DNA from: Arthrobacter sp. AFG20
Lineage (GTDB): Bacteria > Actinomycetota > Actinomycetes > Actinomycetales > Micrococcaceae
Direction of reading: 5' to 3'
Assembly: GCF_002892795.1 (NCBI RefSeq)
Contig: NZ_PJMC01000013.1
Span: 91,141-155,140, forward strand
DNA length: 64,000 nt
This document shows positions 29,243 to 37,010 of this stretch, in pieces. Under the pieces are notes generated by a model. It made no database searches. It saw only the letters and a list, made by a program, of their open reading frames with translations, and had not been told where the DNA came from. The position numbers and the translations under genes were made by a program. Each line of letters starts with the position of its first letter. Position 1 is the first letter of the stretch.

Positions 29243-30781
29243 ATGACTTCCCTGAATGCAACGCCCGCGCTTGACTGCCGTTACCGGCCCAAATGGCACT
29301 ACGCCGCCGAGCGCAACTGGCTGAATGACCCGAACGGGCTGGTGTACTCCAACGGGGTCTACCATCTCTTCTACCAGCACAACCCGTTCGCTGACGTGTG
29401 GGGCAACATGTCCTGGGGCCACGCCACCTCGACGGACCTGCTGAACTGGGACGAGCAGCCCGTGGCCATCCCGTGCGACGAGCAGGAGGCCATCTTCTCC
29501 GGATCAGCAGTGGTGGATGTCCGCAACACCAGCGGGTTCGGCGCCGGGGGAGTGCCGCCGCTGGTGGCCGTCTACACCAGTGCCTACTCCCCGGCGTCGC
29601 CGCTTGCCGGGCGGCAGGCGCAGTCACTTGCCTACAGCACCGACGACGGCGCCACCTGGACCAAGTACGAGGGCAACCCGGTGCTGGACCGGGCCTCCGC
29701 GGACTTCCGCGACCCCAAGGTCTTCTGGTACGACGGCGAGGCCGGCAGCTATTGGGTGATGGCCGCCGTCGAGGCCGTCCGGCATGAGGTGGTGCTCTAC
29801 AAGTCCGACAACCTCAAATCCTGGGAGTATCTGAGCACCTTCGGTCCAGCCAACGCCACGGGCGGGGTCTGGGAATGCCCGGACCTGTTCGAACTGCCCG
29901 TGGACGGCGATGCCGGGAATACCCGGTGGGTCCTTGTGGTGAACCTGAGCCCCGGCGGGATCGCGGGCGGCTCGGCGGGCCAGTACTTCCTGGGAACGTT
30001 CGACGGCGTGACGTTCCGTTCCGAAACCACCGTCACCGAGGGCATGCAGACGGACGACGGCCGGATGCCGGACTATCGCTGGCTCGACTGGGGCCGGGAC
30101 TACTACGCGGCCGTGTCGTTCAGCAACGCACCGGACGGTCGCCGCCTCATGATCGGCTGGATGAACAACTGGCAGTACGCGGCCAGCACCCCGTCGCAGG
30201 GCTGGCGCAGCGCCATGTCCCTGGTCCGCGAGGTCCGGCTGGAGACCCGCGGCGGGCGCCCTGTGCTGGTGCAGGCCGCGGTGGACCCCTTCGCGGCTTC
30301 CGGGACGGAGCTGTTCGCCGCCGGGCCGGCGCCGCTTGCTGACGGGCTGCTGTGGCTGCCAGTGGAGGCTTCCGGGGATGTGCTGCGCATCGACGCCGAG
30401 TTCCAGCCCGGTTCCGCAGGCAAGGTGGCGCTGGTGCTGCGTGCCGGCGAATCGGATGGCATTGAGGAGCGGACGGTGCTGGCCTACTCTGCCCTGTCCG
30501 GACAGTCCCTGTCCGGCGAGCTCAGCCTGGACCGGACAGCCTCCGGGAACGTCGGGTTCCATGCCGACTTCCCGTCCGTGGAGCGCGTGCCGGTTTCCCT
30601 GGACGGCAGCGGCCGGCTGCGGCTGACGATCTTCCTGGACCGGTGCTCGGTGGAGGTCTTCGCCCAGGACGGACGGGTGACCCTTACGGACCAGATCTTT
30701 CCCGCGGAGGGCAGCACCGCCGTCGGGCTGCTGGCCGAAGGCGACGGGGCCACCCTGGTAAGCCTCAGCATCACGGGCTAG
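29243..30781 (+). CDS. glycoside hydrolase family 32 (intracellular beta-fructosidase)
   Basis: A 512-residue GH32 enzyme. All three catalytic signatures are present: WLNDPNG with nucleophile D29, RDP with D157 and ECPD with acid/base E211. The five-bladed propeller (to about 345) is followed by the usual C-terminal beta-sandwich ending with FLDRCSVEVFAQDGRVTLTD. There is no signal peptide, so it cleaves imported sucrose or fructo-oligosaccharides in the cytoplasm. It is the last gene of the LacI/ABC cluster, 32 bases after the second permease, and is followed by a long inverted repeat. Confidence 0.95.
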   Translation: MTSLNATPALDCRYRPKWHYAAERNWLNDPNGLVYSNGVYHLFYQHNPFADVWGNMSWGHATSTDLLNWDEQPVAIPCDEQEAIFSGSAVVDVRNTSGFGAGGVPPLVAVYTSAYSPASPLAGRQAQSLAYSTDDGATWTKYEGNPVLDRASADFRDPKVFWYDGEAGSYWVMAAVEAVRHEVVLYKSDNLKSWEYLSTFGPANATGGVWECPDLFELPVDGDAGNTRWVLVVNLSPGGIAGGSAGQYFLGTFDGVTFRSETTVTEGMQTDDGRMPDYRWLDWGRDYYAAVSFSNAPDGRRLMIGWMNNWQYAASTPSQGWRSAMSLVREVRLETRGGRPVLVQAAVDPFAASGTELFAAGPAPLADGLLWLPVEASGDVLRIDAEFQPGSAGKVALVLRAGESDGIEERTVLAYSALSGQSLSGELSLDRTASGNVGFHADFPSVERVPVSLDGSGRLRLTIFLDRCSVEVFAQDGRVTLTDQIFPAEGSTAVGLLAEGDGATLVSLSITG

Positions 30782-30795
30782 CTCCGGCACTCTAA

Positions 30796-30862
30796 AGCAA
30801 CGCGGGGTCACTTACAGCCCAATAACCAGTCCGGAATGGGCTGTAAGCGACCCCGCGTTGCT
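30796..30862. repeat. long imperfect palindrome after the GH32 gene
   Basis: A 26-base arm beginning AGCAACGCGGGGTC (30796-30821) pairs with 30837-30862 with one mismatch around a 15-base loop. It is GC-rich at the base, ends 15 bases after the GH32 stop and may terminate transcription from either side. Its form suggests a dispersed intergenic palindrome rather than a simple terminator. Confidence 0.65.
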
Positions 30863-31258
30863 GTCAGGTGAGCCGGCCTTGCGGTCGAAGAAATCGCCCG
30901 CACGGACCTTGACCGCCTTGAGGCGCTCCCCAATTTGCGCCTCAAGGCGGAGAGTTACGTCCACTGCTGTGCGGTTCGCCCGTCACCTGCGCGAACTTCC
31001 GGCGGTTGGTGTGCAGCGATACGTAGCCCTGCGCATCTGGATCTCCACCGGATGGGCTGCGGCCCATGCCAGGAGGGTGTTGGCGATGGGCCGCAGGTTC
31101 GGATGGTCCCTGTACTGGCCGTCAAGGCTTCCGCAGCAGCAGTGCCTGTTGCTGTCCACCCTGGACTTCCAGGTTCTTGCCGCTGATTTCAAATTCTGCG
31201 GATCCGCCCGATGGTAGTGCCGGCACCTCCGGAGAGGCGCCGGCCCAAACCTGCAGGC
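30863..31258. other. 396-base gap with no convincing gene
   Basis: Only short frames are present, the longest a 69-codon minus-strand frame (30983-31192) and an 83-codon plus-strand frame (30935-31186). Neither has a good ribosome binding site or a recognisable motif. Codon pattern is weaker than in neighbouring genes. It could be remains of a lost gene. Confidence 0.5.
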
Positions 31259-31771
31259 TTACTTCATCATCGTCCCGTCGGGTGCCACGAGGTACCAAAC
31301 GTTGCCGACGCCCTGGCCGGTGATGTCGCCGGGGGCCTTGTCCTTCTCCCACAGGTAGACGGGCATGCCATTGACCGTCACCTGCTTCTTGCCGTCCGGG
31401 GTATCAATGGTGCCGACCGTCCCCGTTACACCCTCGACCTTGGGGGTGTCCGTGGCAGCAAACACCGGTGGCCACTTCACGAGGCAGTCGCCGGTGCAGT
31501 TGCTCTTGCCGGAGTCCTTGACGTCCTTCGTGAAGTAGTAGACGCTCATGCCTTTGCCGTCCACCACGATGTCGCCCTTGCTGGACGACGCCGTCTTGAG
31601 GTCCACCATGGCACTGTCGCTGGTGGCCGACGCGCTGGCGGTGGCGGCAGGCGACTCGCTGGCCGGGGCTGCTGCCGAGGTGGTGGTTGTTGTGCCGGAT
31701 CCGCCGCCACAGGCCGTCAGTGAGGCGGCAAGGGCCATAACTGCGAGGCCAACGCTCAGTTGCTTCTTCAT
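31259..31771 (-). CDS. COG4315-type secreted lipoprotein (lipoprotein with Yx(FWY)xxD-type repeats)
   Basis: A 170-residue lipoprotein with signal peptide and lipobox LTAC at Cys21, then a Ser/Thr/Ala-rich linker (GTTTTTSAAAPASESP). Two repeats of the COG4315 family follow: MSVYYFTKDVKDSGKSNCTG with a CTGDCLVKWPPV cysteine pair, and MPVYLWEKDKAPGDITGQGV. Related proteins are secreted and sit near ECF sigma genes or electron-transfer genes, but their function is unknown. It is divergent from an ECF sigma/anti-sigma pair, the likely regulators. Confidence 0.85.
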   Translation of the reverse strand: MKKQLSVGLAVMALAASLTACGGGSGTTTTTSAAAPASESPAATASASATSDSAMVDLKTASSSKGDIVVDGKGMSVYYFTKDVKDSGKSNCTGDCLVKWPPVFAATDTPKVEGVTGTVGTIDTPDGKKQVTVNGMPVYLWEKDKAPGDITGQGVGNVWYLVAPDGTMMK

Positions 31772-31962
31772 GTGCTGCTCCTTGGCTCGGGCCGGCAGAC
31801 TGAGAGACCGGCGCTATCTGGAATGACGCACAAAGGTGAAGAATGGTTCAAAGAATCTGACGCTGGCCGGAATTGAACTTATCGCCGGCTGCTGACGTCG
31901 TATTTGCCAGGAAGGCCGGCCCGCTCGGAACGGCTTCACAGGTCATTGCAGGGAGGCCGAAC

Positions 31963-32463
31963 GTGCCGCTGGATGAGGATTTGGTTGCAGCGATCTACCG
32001 CGAGCACGGAACGGCGCTGCGCCGGTTTGTACTCAGTGCCTCCCGGGACCCGCACCTCGCCGACGACATCGTGCAGGAAACAGTGCTTCGCGTCTGGCAG
32101 CAGGCGCCCACGGTTACGGGCAGCATGCGCAGTTACCTGTTCCGGACTGCCCGGAACATCATGATCGACAACTACCGGAAGGCCCAGCGCCGGCCGGTGG
32201 AAGCCGAGGACCGTGACGTTGCGGATCCGGAGGAAGCCACGGGGCGGGTTGACGACCTGCTGAACAAGGTACTGATGGAGGAGGCGCTGCTGCGGCTGAG
32301 CGCAGAGCACCGTGATGTTCTGGTGGCTCTGCACTACCGGCGGTTCACGGTGGGCGAGGCCGCAATCCAGTTGAACGTTCCGAGCGGAACGGTGAAATCC
32401 AGGGCTTTCTACGCGGTGAAGGCCCTGCGGACAATTCTCGATGAAATGGGTGTGGAACGGTGA
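31963..32463 (+). CDS. ECF RNA polymerase sigma factor
   Basis: A 166-residue ECF sigma factor from GTG 31963, which has GGGAGG six bases upstream; the frame is open earlier from a TTG but without a binding site. Region 2 is seen as PHLADDIVQETVLRVWQQA and MRSYLFRTARNIMIDNYRK; region 4 as HRDVLVALHYRRFTVGEAA and VPSGTVKSRAFYAVKALR. It is overlapped by four bases by its anti-sigma factor gene and is divergent from the COG4315 lipoprotein gene, which is a probable regulon member. Confidence 0.93.
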   Translation: MPLDEDLVAAIYREHGTALRRFVLSASRDPHLADDIVQETVLRVWQQAPTVTGSMRSYLFRTARNIMIDNYRKAQRRPVEAEDRDVADPEEATGRVDDLLNKVLMEEALLRLSAEHRDVLVALHYRRFTVGEAAIQLNVPSGTVKSRAFYAVKALRTILDEMGVER

Positions 32464-33143
32464 ACGGCAAGGAAGTCCATGAGCTGCTGGGGGCATACCT
32501 GCTGGGAGGGCTCGACGACGCAGAGAGGCTGCGCTTCGAAGCCCACCTCGAGCAGTGCGGCACCTGCCGCAGCGAACTGACGGACCTGGAATCCCTGCCG
32601 GGACTGCTGGATGCCGTGCCGGTCCCGGACGCCGTGGCTCTCGCCGTACCGGCGGCAAGCCGGCCCGGCCCCGATGCCGCGTTACCGGCCCCGTCCCCCG
32701 TCCCCCAGCCGATACTGGACCAGCTGGCGGCCCGCCGTCGTAATTCCCGACGGCGGCTGACAGCCCTCGTTGGGGTGGTGGCCGCGGCCTGCCTCGCCCT
32801 GGGATTTGCGGCGGCGCCGCTCTTTGACCCCGCAGACAAACCCGATGCCAGCTATTCGGTCAAAGCCGATACCGGCATGCAGGTCACGGTGGGAATGGTC
32901 AAGAAAACCTGGGGCACCGAGTTGGCCGTCGACGGACGGAGCTTGCCGCAGAACGGCCGGCTTTCGCTGTGGGTGAAGGACCGTGCCGGGGTTGCGGACC
33001 GGGCCTGCGCGTGGACGGCGACACCGAGCGGAAGGGTCCGGGTCACCAGCGCGACGCCGCTGCAGTACACGAGCATCGCCAGTGTCGAAGTGCGGAACGA
33101 CCGGCAGCAGACCATTGCCGTCATTGCCGTGCCTGGCACCTGA
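32460..33143 (+). CDS. zinc-finger anti-sigma factor
   Basis: A 227-residue membrane anti-sigma factor. The N-terminus (HELLGAYLLGGLDDAERLRF then EAHLEQCGTCRSEL) is a ZAS/zf-HC2 domain with the HxxxCxxC metal site. A single membrane helix lies near residues 100-122 (TALVGVVAAACLALGFAAAP), and an outer RskA-like C-terminal domain follows. GTG 32460 overlaps the sigma stop (GTGA), coupling expression so the sigma factor is made with its inhibitor. Confidence 0.9.
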   Translation: MNGKEVHELLGAYLLGGLDDAERLRFEAHLEQCGTCRSELTDLESLPGLLDAVPVPDAVALAVPAASRPGPDAALPAPSPVPQPILDQLAARRRNSRRRLTALVGVVAAACLALGFAAAPLFDPADKPDASYSVKADTGMQVTVGMVKKTWGTELAVDGRSLPQNGRLSLWVKDRAGVADRACAWTATPSGRVRVTSATPLQYTSIASVEVRNDRQQTIAVIAVPGT

Positions 33144-33173
33144 ACCGTCCTGGCACCTGAACCCCCGGCGGGC

Positions 33174-34034
33174 TCACATTCTGGCGAGCTTCGCCCGCAC
33201 CACCGTGAAGACCCCGTAGCAGATGAGTCCGGCGCCCACCGCGGCCAGCACGTACACGCCGTAGGGCTGTTCCCGGAGTGCCCGGAGCCCGCCGTCGAGG
33301 CCTGTCGACCGCTCGGGGTGGACGGTGACGGTGGCTATGACCACCAGAAGGCCCGTCACAAATAGGGCGACGCCCTTGGCCACATAACCCACCATCCCGA
33401 GGGCGGTGACGGCTTTGCGCCCGCCCGGGCTGGCTGGCGGATTGATGTGCTTCTCAAAGGACTTCTTGAACCCGCGGACGGCGTAGATGATCCCCACGAC
33501 GGCCACCCCCGTACCGATCAGCACCAAAAGCAGGACGCCGCCGGGGGCCTTCATGAGGTTGACCGTGAAGTCACTGGTTGATTCCCGGTTGTCCTTGCCG
33601 GAGCCGCGCGCGAAGGCGGCCAGCGTGAATGCCAGCCCGGCATACACGACTGCCTGTGCTGCGGCCTGCAATTTCTTGCCGGCTTTGTGCTTAGTGGGCA
33701 ACCGCTCGAAATCGAAAATCGCATCACCGGCCTGCCACAGGGCCAGCGCCACGCATCCGGCAAAGCTGCACCACAGAAGCACCGGCCCTGCCGGCTGGCT
33801 GGCAAGTTCGGCGACGGCGCCGCTCACATCCGCCCGGCCGCCACGGCCCCGGGCGAGCCCGAAGGTAATGAGGCCGACCAGGATATGGAGCACACCGCTC
33901 ACGGCAAATCCACCGCGCGCCAGCATTTCCAGGGGCTTCGAGTCCGTGACGTCCTCGGCCCTGCCGGCTGCGCTTCTCAGTTCTCGTTTGATGATCGTTC
34001 CTCCGCGCCGGCAGCTGCTGTGGCACTCCGCCAC
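33174..34034 (-). CDS. DUF1206 membrane protein
   Basis: A 286-residue protein with six predicted membrane helices arranged as three DUF1206 repeats (ARGGFAVSGVLHILVGLITF; AVVYAGLAFTLAAFARG; GMVGYVAKGVALFVTGLLVV). Function unknown; common in actinobacteria. The conventional start is GTG 34034 but it has no ribosome binding site. The best site in the region, GGAGGA at 33999-34004, lies six bases before an in-frame ATC at 33992, which is also where alignment with typical family N-termini would begin. Convergent with the anti-sigma gene. Confidence 0.85.
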   Translation of the reverse strand: MAECHSSCRRGGTIIKRELRSAAGRAEDVTDSKPLEMLARGGFAVSGVLHILVGLITFGLARGRGGRADVSGAVAELASQPAGPVLLWCSFAGCVALALWQAGDAIFDFERLPTKHKAGKKLQAAAQAVVYAGLAFTLAAFARGSGKDNRESTSDFTVNLMKAPGGVLLLVLIGTGVAVVGIIYAVRGFKKSFEKHINPPASPGGRKAVTALGMVGYVAKGVALFVTGLLVVIATVTVHPERSTGLDGGLRALREQPYGVYVLAAVGAGLICYGVFTVVRAKLARM

Positions 34035-34085
34035 ACGCTTATCGTGCCACGGCGTGGCACCGGGGAACAGAGGCCCCGGACGAGG

Positions 34086-35018
34086 TTAAACCCGCCGGTA
34101 GCAGAGGTCGAAAATCATGCGGCCGGCTTCGTGCGCCTTGCTCTCGAAGCTGGTGCGGATACGGCCCTCGAAGCGGGGCGCCCAGCCGCCTCTTTCGTCG
34201 ATGCCCTCGTTGGGCCCCGTGTGTTCCGTGCTCACGGGGGCCCGTCCTTCCTTGACCGGCGCACCGCCCACCAGCGACTCGACGCCGGTCTGCCACACGT
34301 GGGTGAGGGGACTCTCGGGACCGCTGCGTTCGCCGTTGTGAAGGTTTTCGAACGCCTCGGATCCGGCGAGGACGTCGCGCACATGCACGGCGTAGTTGGA
34401 CCAGTCTGTGGCGATGCGCCAGAGGCCGCCCGGCTTCAGCGCCTTCGCGGCGAGCTCGGCGAATTCGGGTTGGATCAGCCGGCGCTTGTGGTGTCGGGAC
34501 TTGTGCCAGGGGTCCGGGAAGAAGACCCAGAGTTCGCTGACCGAGCCGGCCGGGAGCATGGTGGCCAGGACCTCGGGGGCGTTCGCCTCGACGACCCGCA
34601 CGTTGGTCAAGCCACGGCTGTTGATCTTGATCATGGTGTTGGCCAGGCCGGGGGTATAGACCTCCACGGCAAGGAAGTCCGTGTCCGGGTTTTCCTCCGC
34701 GGCATGGCAGACGGCATCGCCCAGGCCTGAGCCGATCTCCACGATCAGCGGTGCCTTGCGCCCGAACTCGGCTTCGGCATCAAACGTGTAGTCGGGGTGG
34801 ACCGAGGTGTTGGCAATATGGCGGGGCACGTCGATGGCCCAGCGGCCGGAGTGCTCCTCCCAGGCCGCCTGGCGGCGCCCCTGCAACCGGGTTCCGCGGC
34901 GAACGAAGCTGACCGGCCGACCGCCGTAGGTTCCGTAGGATGCCTGGCTTCCCGGCGTGACCGGCCGGGGCTGGTTCGGATTTGCCGGCGGCTGGGGGGA
35001 TTCGGGAGATTCGCTCAT
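34086..35018 (-). CDS. trmB: tRNA (guanine(46)-N7)-methyltransferase
   Basis: A 310-residue SAM-dependent enzyme that makes m7G46 in tRNA variable loops. After a 60-residue proline-rich start come the TrmB motifs: IVEIGSGLGDAVCHAA (SAM site), VEVYTPGLANTMIKIN, then WVFFPDPWHKSRHHKRRLIQ with the catalytic Asp, and a TDWSNYAVHV strand. ATG 35018 follows GGAGAGG; the frame is open 11 codons further upstream. It lies 52 bases upstream of the DUF1206 gene on the same strand. Confidence 0.94.
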   Translation of the reverse strand: MSESPESPQPPANPNQPRPVTPGSQASYGTYGGRPVSFVRRGTRLQGRRQAAWEEHSGRWAIDVPRHIANTSVHPDYTFDAEAEFGRKAPLIVEIGSGLGDAVCHAAEENPDTDFLAVEVYTPGLANTMIKINSRGLTNVRVVEANAPEVLATMLPAGSVSELWVFFPDPWHKSRHHKRRLIQPEFAELAAKALKPGGLWRIATDWSNYAVHVRDVLAGSEAFENLHNGERSGPESPLTHVWQTGVESLVGGAPVKEGRAPVSTEHTGPNEGIDERGGWAPRFEGRIRTSFESKAHEAGRMIFDLCYRRV

Positions 35019-35111
35019 CCTCTCCAGAATACCGGCGGTTATGAGGGGCATCGCTTTCCTCCAGTAGGGGCGGGCAGCGAACTCCCGTAAATGCCGTGCT
35101 GTGGTCGCTGC

Positions 35112-35531
35112 TCAATAGAAGACATCAAACTGGCCGCGCTGAATTGCCGGTAAGAATATGATGACGGCCTCCACCGGCACCACTATGAGGCCGGCAACAC
35201 CAGCGCTCCACCCGTTGGAACCGCGCGGCGACCGCCTGAAGGCGACGAGCCCAAAAGTCAGGGCGAGCAGTCCCAGCAACACAGGAAGGCTAAGGAAGAC
35301 GAAGTTTGCCATCCATTCCTTGCCGTTACTGCCGGTATCTGGCCGGGTGAACAGCGCGATAAGCATGGTCGGCATGATGGTGATCATCATGCTGGGCATC
35401 ACCAGCACGGCACAGACGATGCTGGCCACGCCCGGGCCGGACCCGCGCTGCCTCTGGCCTCCGAAGCTCTTGCCTGGCGGGCCGTACCGCGGTGGCGGCT
35501 CAAGGTACTCCGGTGCCCGCTGATCGCTCAT
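35112..35531 (-). CDS. small proline-rich membrane protein (DUF4190-like)
   Basis: A 139-residue protein. A charged, proline/glycine-rich start (EYLEPPPRYGPPGKSFGGQR) precedes three hydrophobic segments (VASIVCAVLVMPSMMITIMP, FVFLSLPVLLGLLALTFGLV and GVAGLIVVPVEAVIIFLPAI). This layout resembles DUF4190 proteins of unknown function. AAGGAGGACACC precedes the ATG. It lies upstream of trmB on the same strand, about 90 bases away. Confidence 0.7.
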   Translation of the reverse strand: MSDQRAPEYLEPPPRYGPPGKSFGGQRQRGSGPGVASIVCAVLVMPSMMITIMPTMLIALFTRPDTGSNGKEWMANFVFLSLPVLLGLLALTFGLVAFRRSPRGSNGWSAGVAGLIVVPVEAVIIFLPAIQRGQFDVFY

Positions 35532-35704
35532 GGTGTCCTCCTTGACTGGGGCGACTGGTCTGTAAAGTGCATGTGCAGTCAGAGTATTGGCGCCGCGGCG
35601 GCCGGGAACACCATGCAGCGGCCGTATGTGGATAACTCGCGGAGGGGGCCCGTCCGGGCCGTGGACCGGTCAGCACAGCACAGCGGGACTGCAAGAATGG
35701 GCGG

Positions 35705-37003
35705 GTGATCGATGCCCAGAATCCCCGCAGTCAGGGCGGCCTGCCGCAGCATCCAGCCGTTAGCGCGGACACGCTCGTGGACGCAGAGGCCGACGACGTT
35801 CCTCCCGCCGAACCCACTCGTGTGACCGGTCGCCGGGCCCTGGCCTACCTGGGCCTGTGCCTGGTGCTGATCGGACTGAACCTCAGGACTGTGTTCTCCA
35901 GTTTTTCGGCGGTACTTCCCGAGGTGACGTCCGACGCCGGCCTGCCCGGCTGGGCGGTGGTGGTGCTGACCACGGTTCCCGTCACCCTGCTCGGCGTTTT
36001 CGCGCCGCTGGCCCCAGTCCTGGCCCGCCGGTTCGGCGCCGAACGGGTCCTGCTGGGCGCCATGGCGGTCCTGACGGCCGGCCTGCTCCTGCGGCCCGCC
36101 GCGATCCCGGGCGCCGGGCACCTGCCGGCGCTGTTCGCCGGGACGGCGGCGTGCGGTGCCGCGATTGCGCTGTGCAACGTCCTGCTGCCCGGTCTGGTGA
36201 AGCGGGACTTTCCGCACCGGCTCGGCCTGATGGGCGGTCTCTACACCACGGCCATCTGCGCCTCCGCCGCCCTGGGCGCCGGCTTCACCTACCCCGTTTT
36301 CAGCGCTACCGGCCAGTGGACGTCGGCGCTGTGGTTCTGGGCGGCACCGGCCGCCGTCGTACTTCTGCTCTTCCTGCCGGTGGCCGTACGGCAGCGGCAC
36401 GGGCAGCACAAAACGGTGCGGGACGGAGTGAACGTGTGGCGCTCGGCGGTGGCCTGGCAGGTCACCATCTTCATGGTGTTGCAGGCGATGATGTCATTCA
36501 GCGTCTTCGCCTGGCTCGCGCCGATCCTGCGCGAGCGCGGGGTGGACGGCGGGACGGCCGGGCTGATTGTGTCCGTGTCCATTGTGCTGCAGATGCTCGG
36601 CTCGCTGTTCGCTCCGGCGCTCGCCGCCCGGTTCCGCGACCAGCGGGCGATCAATACCGTGGTGGCTCTCATGACCGGCGGCGGCTTTGCCCTCAGCATC
36701 TTCGGCCCGCTTGAGCTGATCTGGGTGTGGACGGGCTTGCTGGGGCTGGGCCAGGGAAGCCTCACCGCCGTCGCCCTGACCATGATCATGCTCCGGACCC
36801 GCGACGGGCACACCGCAGCCCACCTCTCCGGCATGATGCAGGGGGTGGGCTACGGGCTCGGCTCCACCGGCACGCTGCTGGTGGGGCAGTTGCACCAGGG
36901 CACGGGGACCTTTGCCGCGGCGGGGCTCCTGTTCCTGGCTGTAGGTACGCTGGCCGCGGTGTTCGGCTACCGGGCCGGGCGGGACAGGTTCATCGGGGGC
37001 TAG
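35705..37003 (+). CDS. MFS transporter, CynX/NimT family
   Basis: A 432-residue 12-TM major facilitator. The region LCLVLIGLNLRTVFSSFSAV then LPEVTSDAGLPGWAVVV is diagnostic of the CynX/NimT group (cyanate and 2-nitroimidazole exporters by name; most substrates unknown). It starts at GTG 35705 and ends eight bases before the stop of the convergent MHS transporter. No neighbour suggests its substrate. Confidence 0.85.
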   Translation: MIDAQNPRSQGGLPQHPAVSADTLVDAEADDVPPAEPTRVTGRRALAYLGLCLVLIGLNLRTVFSSFSAVLPEVTSDAGLPGWAVVVLTTVPVTLLGVFAPLAPVLARRFGAERVLLGAMAVLTAGLLLRPAAIPGAGHLPALFAGTAACGAAIALCNVLLPGLVKRDFPHRLGLMGGLYTTAICASAALGAGFTYPVFSATGQWTSALWFWAAPAAVVLLLFLPVAVRQRHGQHKTVRDGVNVWRSAVAWQVTIFMVLQAMMSFSVFAWLAPILRERGVDGGTAGLIVSVSIVLQMLGSLFAPALAARFRDQRAINTVVALMTGGGFALSIFGPLELIWVWTGLLGLGQGSLTAVALTMIMLRTRDGHTAAHLSGMMQGVGYGLGSTGTLLVGQLHQGTGTFAAAGLLFLAVGTLAAVFGYRAGRDRFIGG

Positions 37004-37010
37004 CGCGATC

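Noticed and set aside
30983..31192. 69-codon minus-strand frame between GH32 and the lipoprotein gene
   Set aside because: No recognisable motif or ribosome binding site; kept only as a note on the gap.
31865..31900. Possible ECF promoter (GGAATT and CGTC) before the sigma gene at 31963
   Set aside because: The spacer is about 21 bases, longer than the 15-18 expected, so it is not supported.
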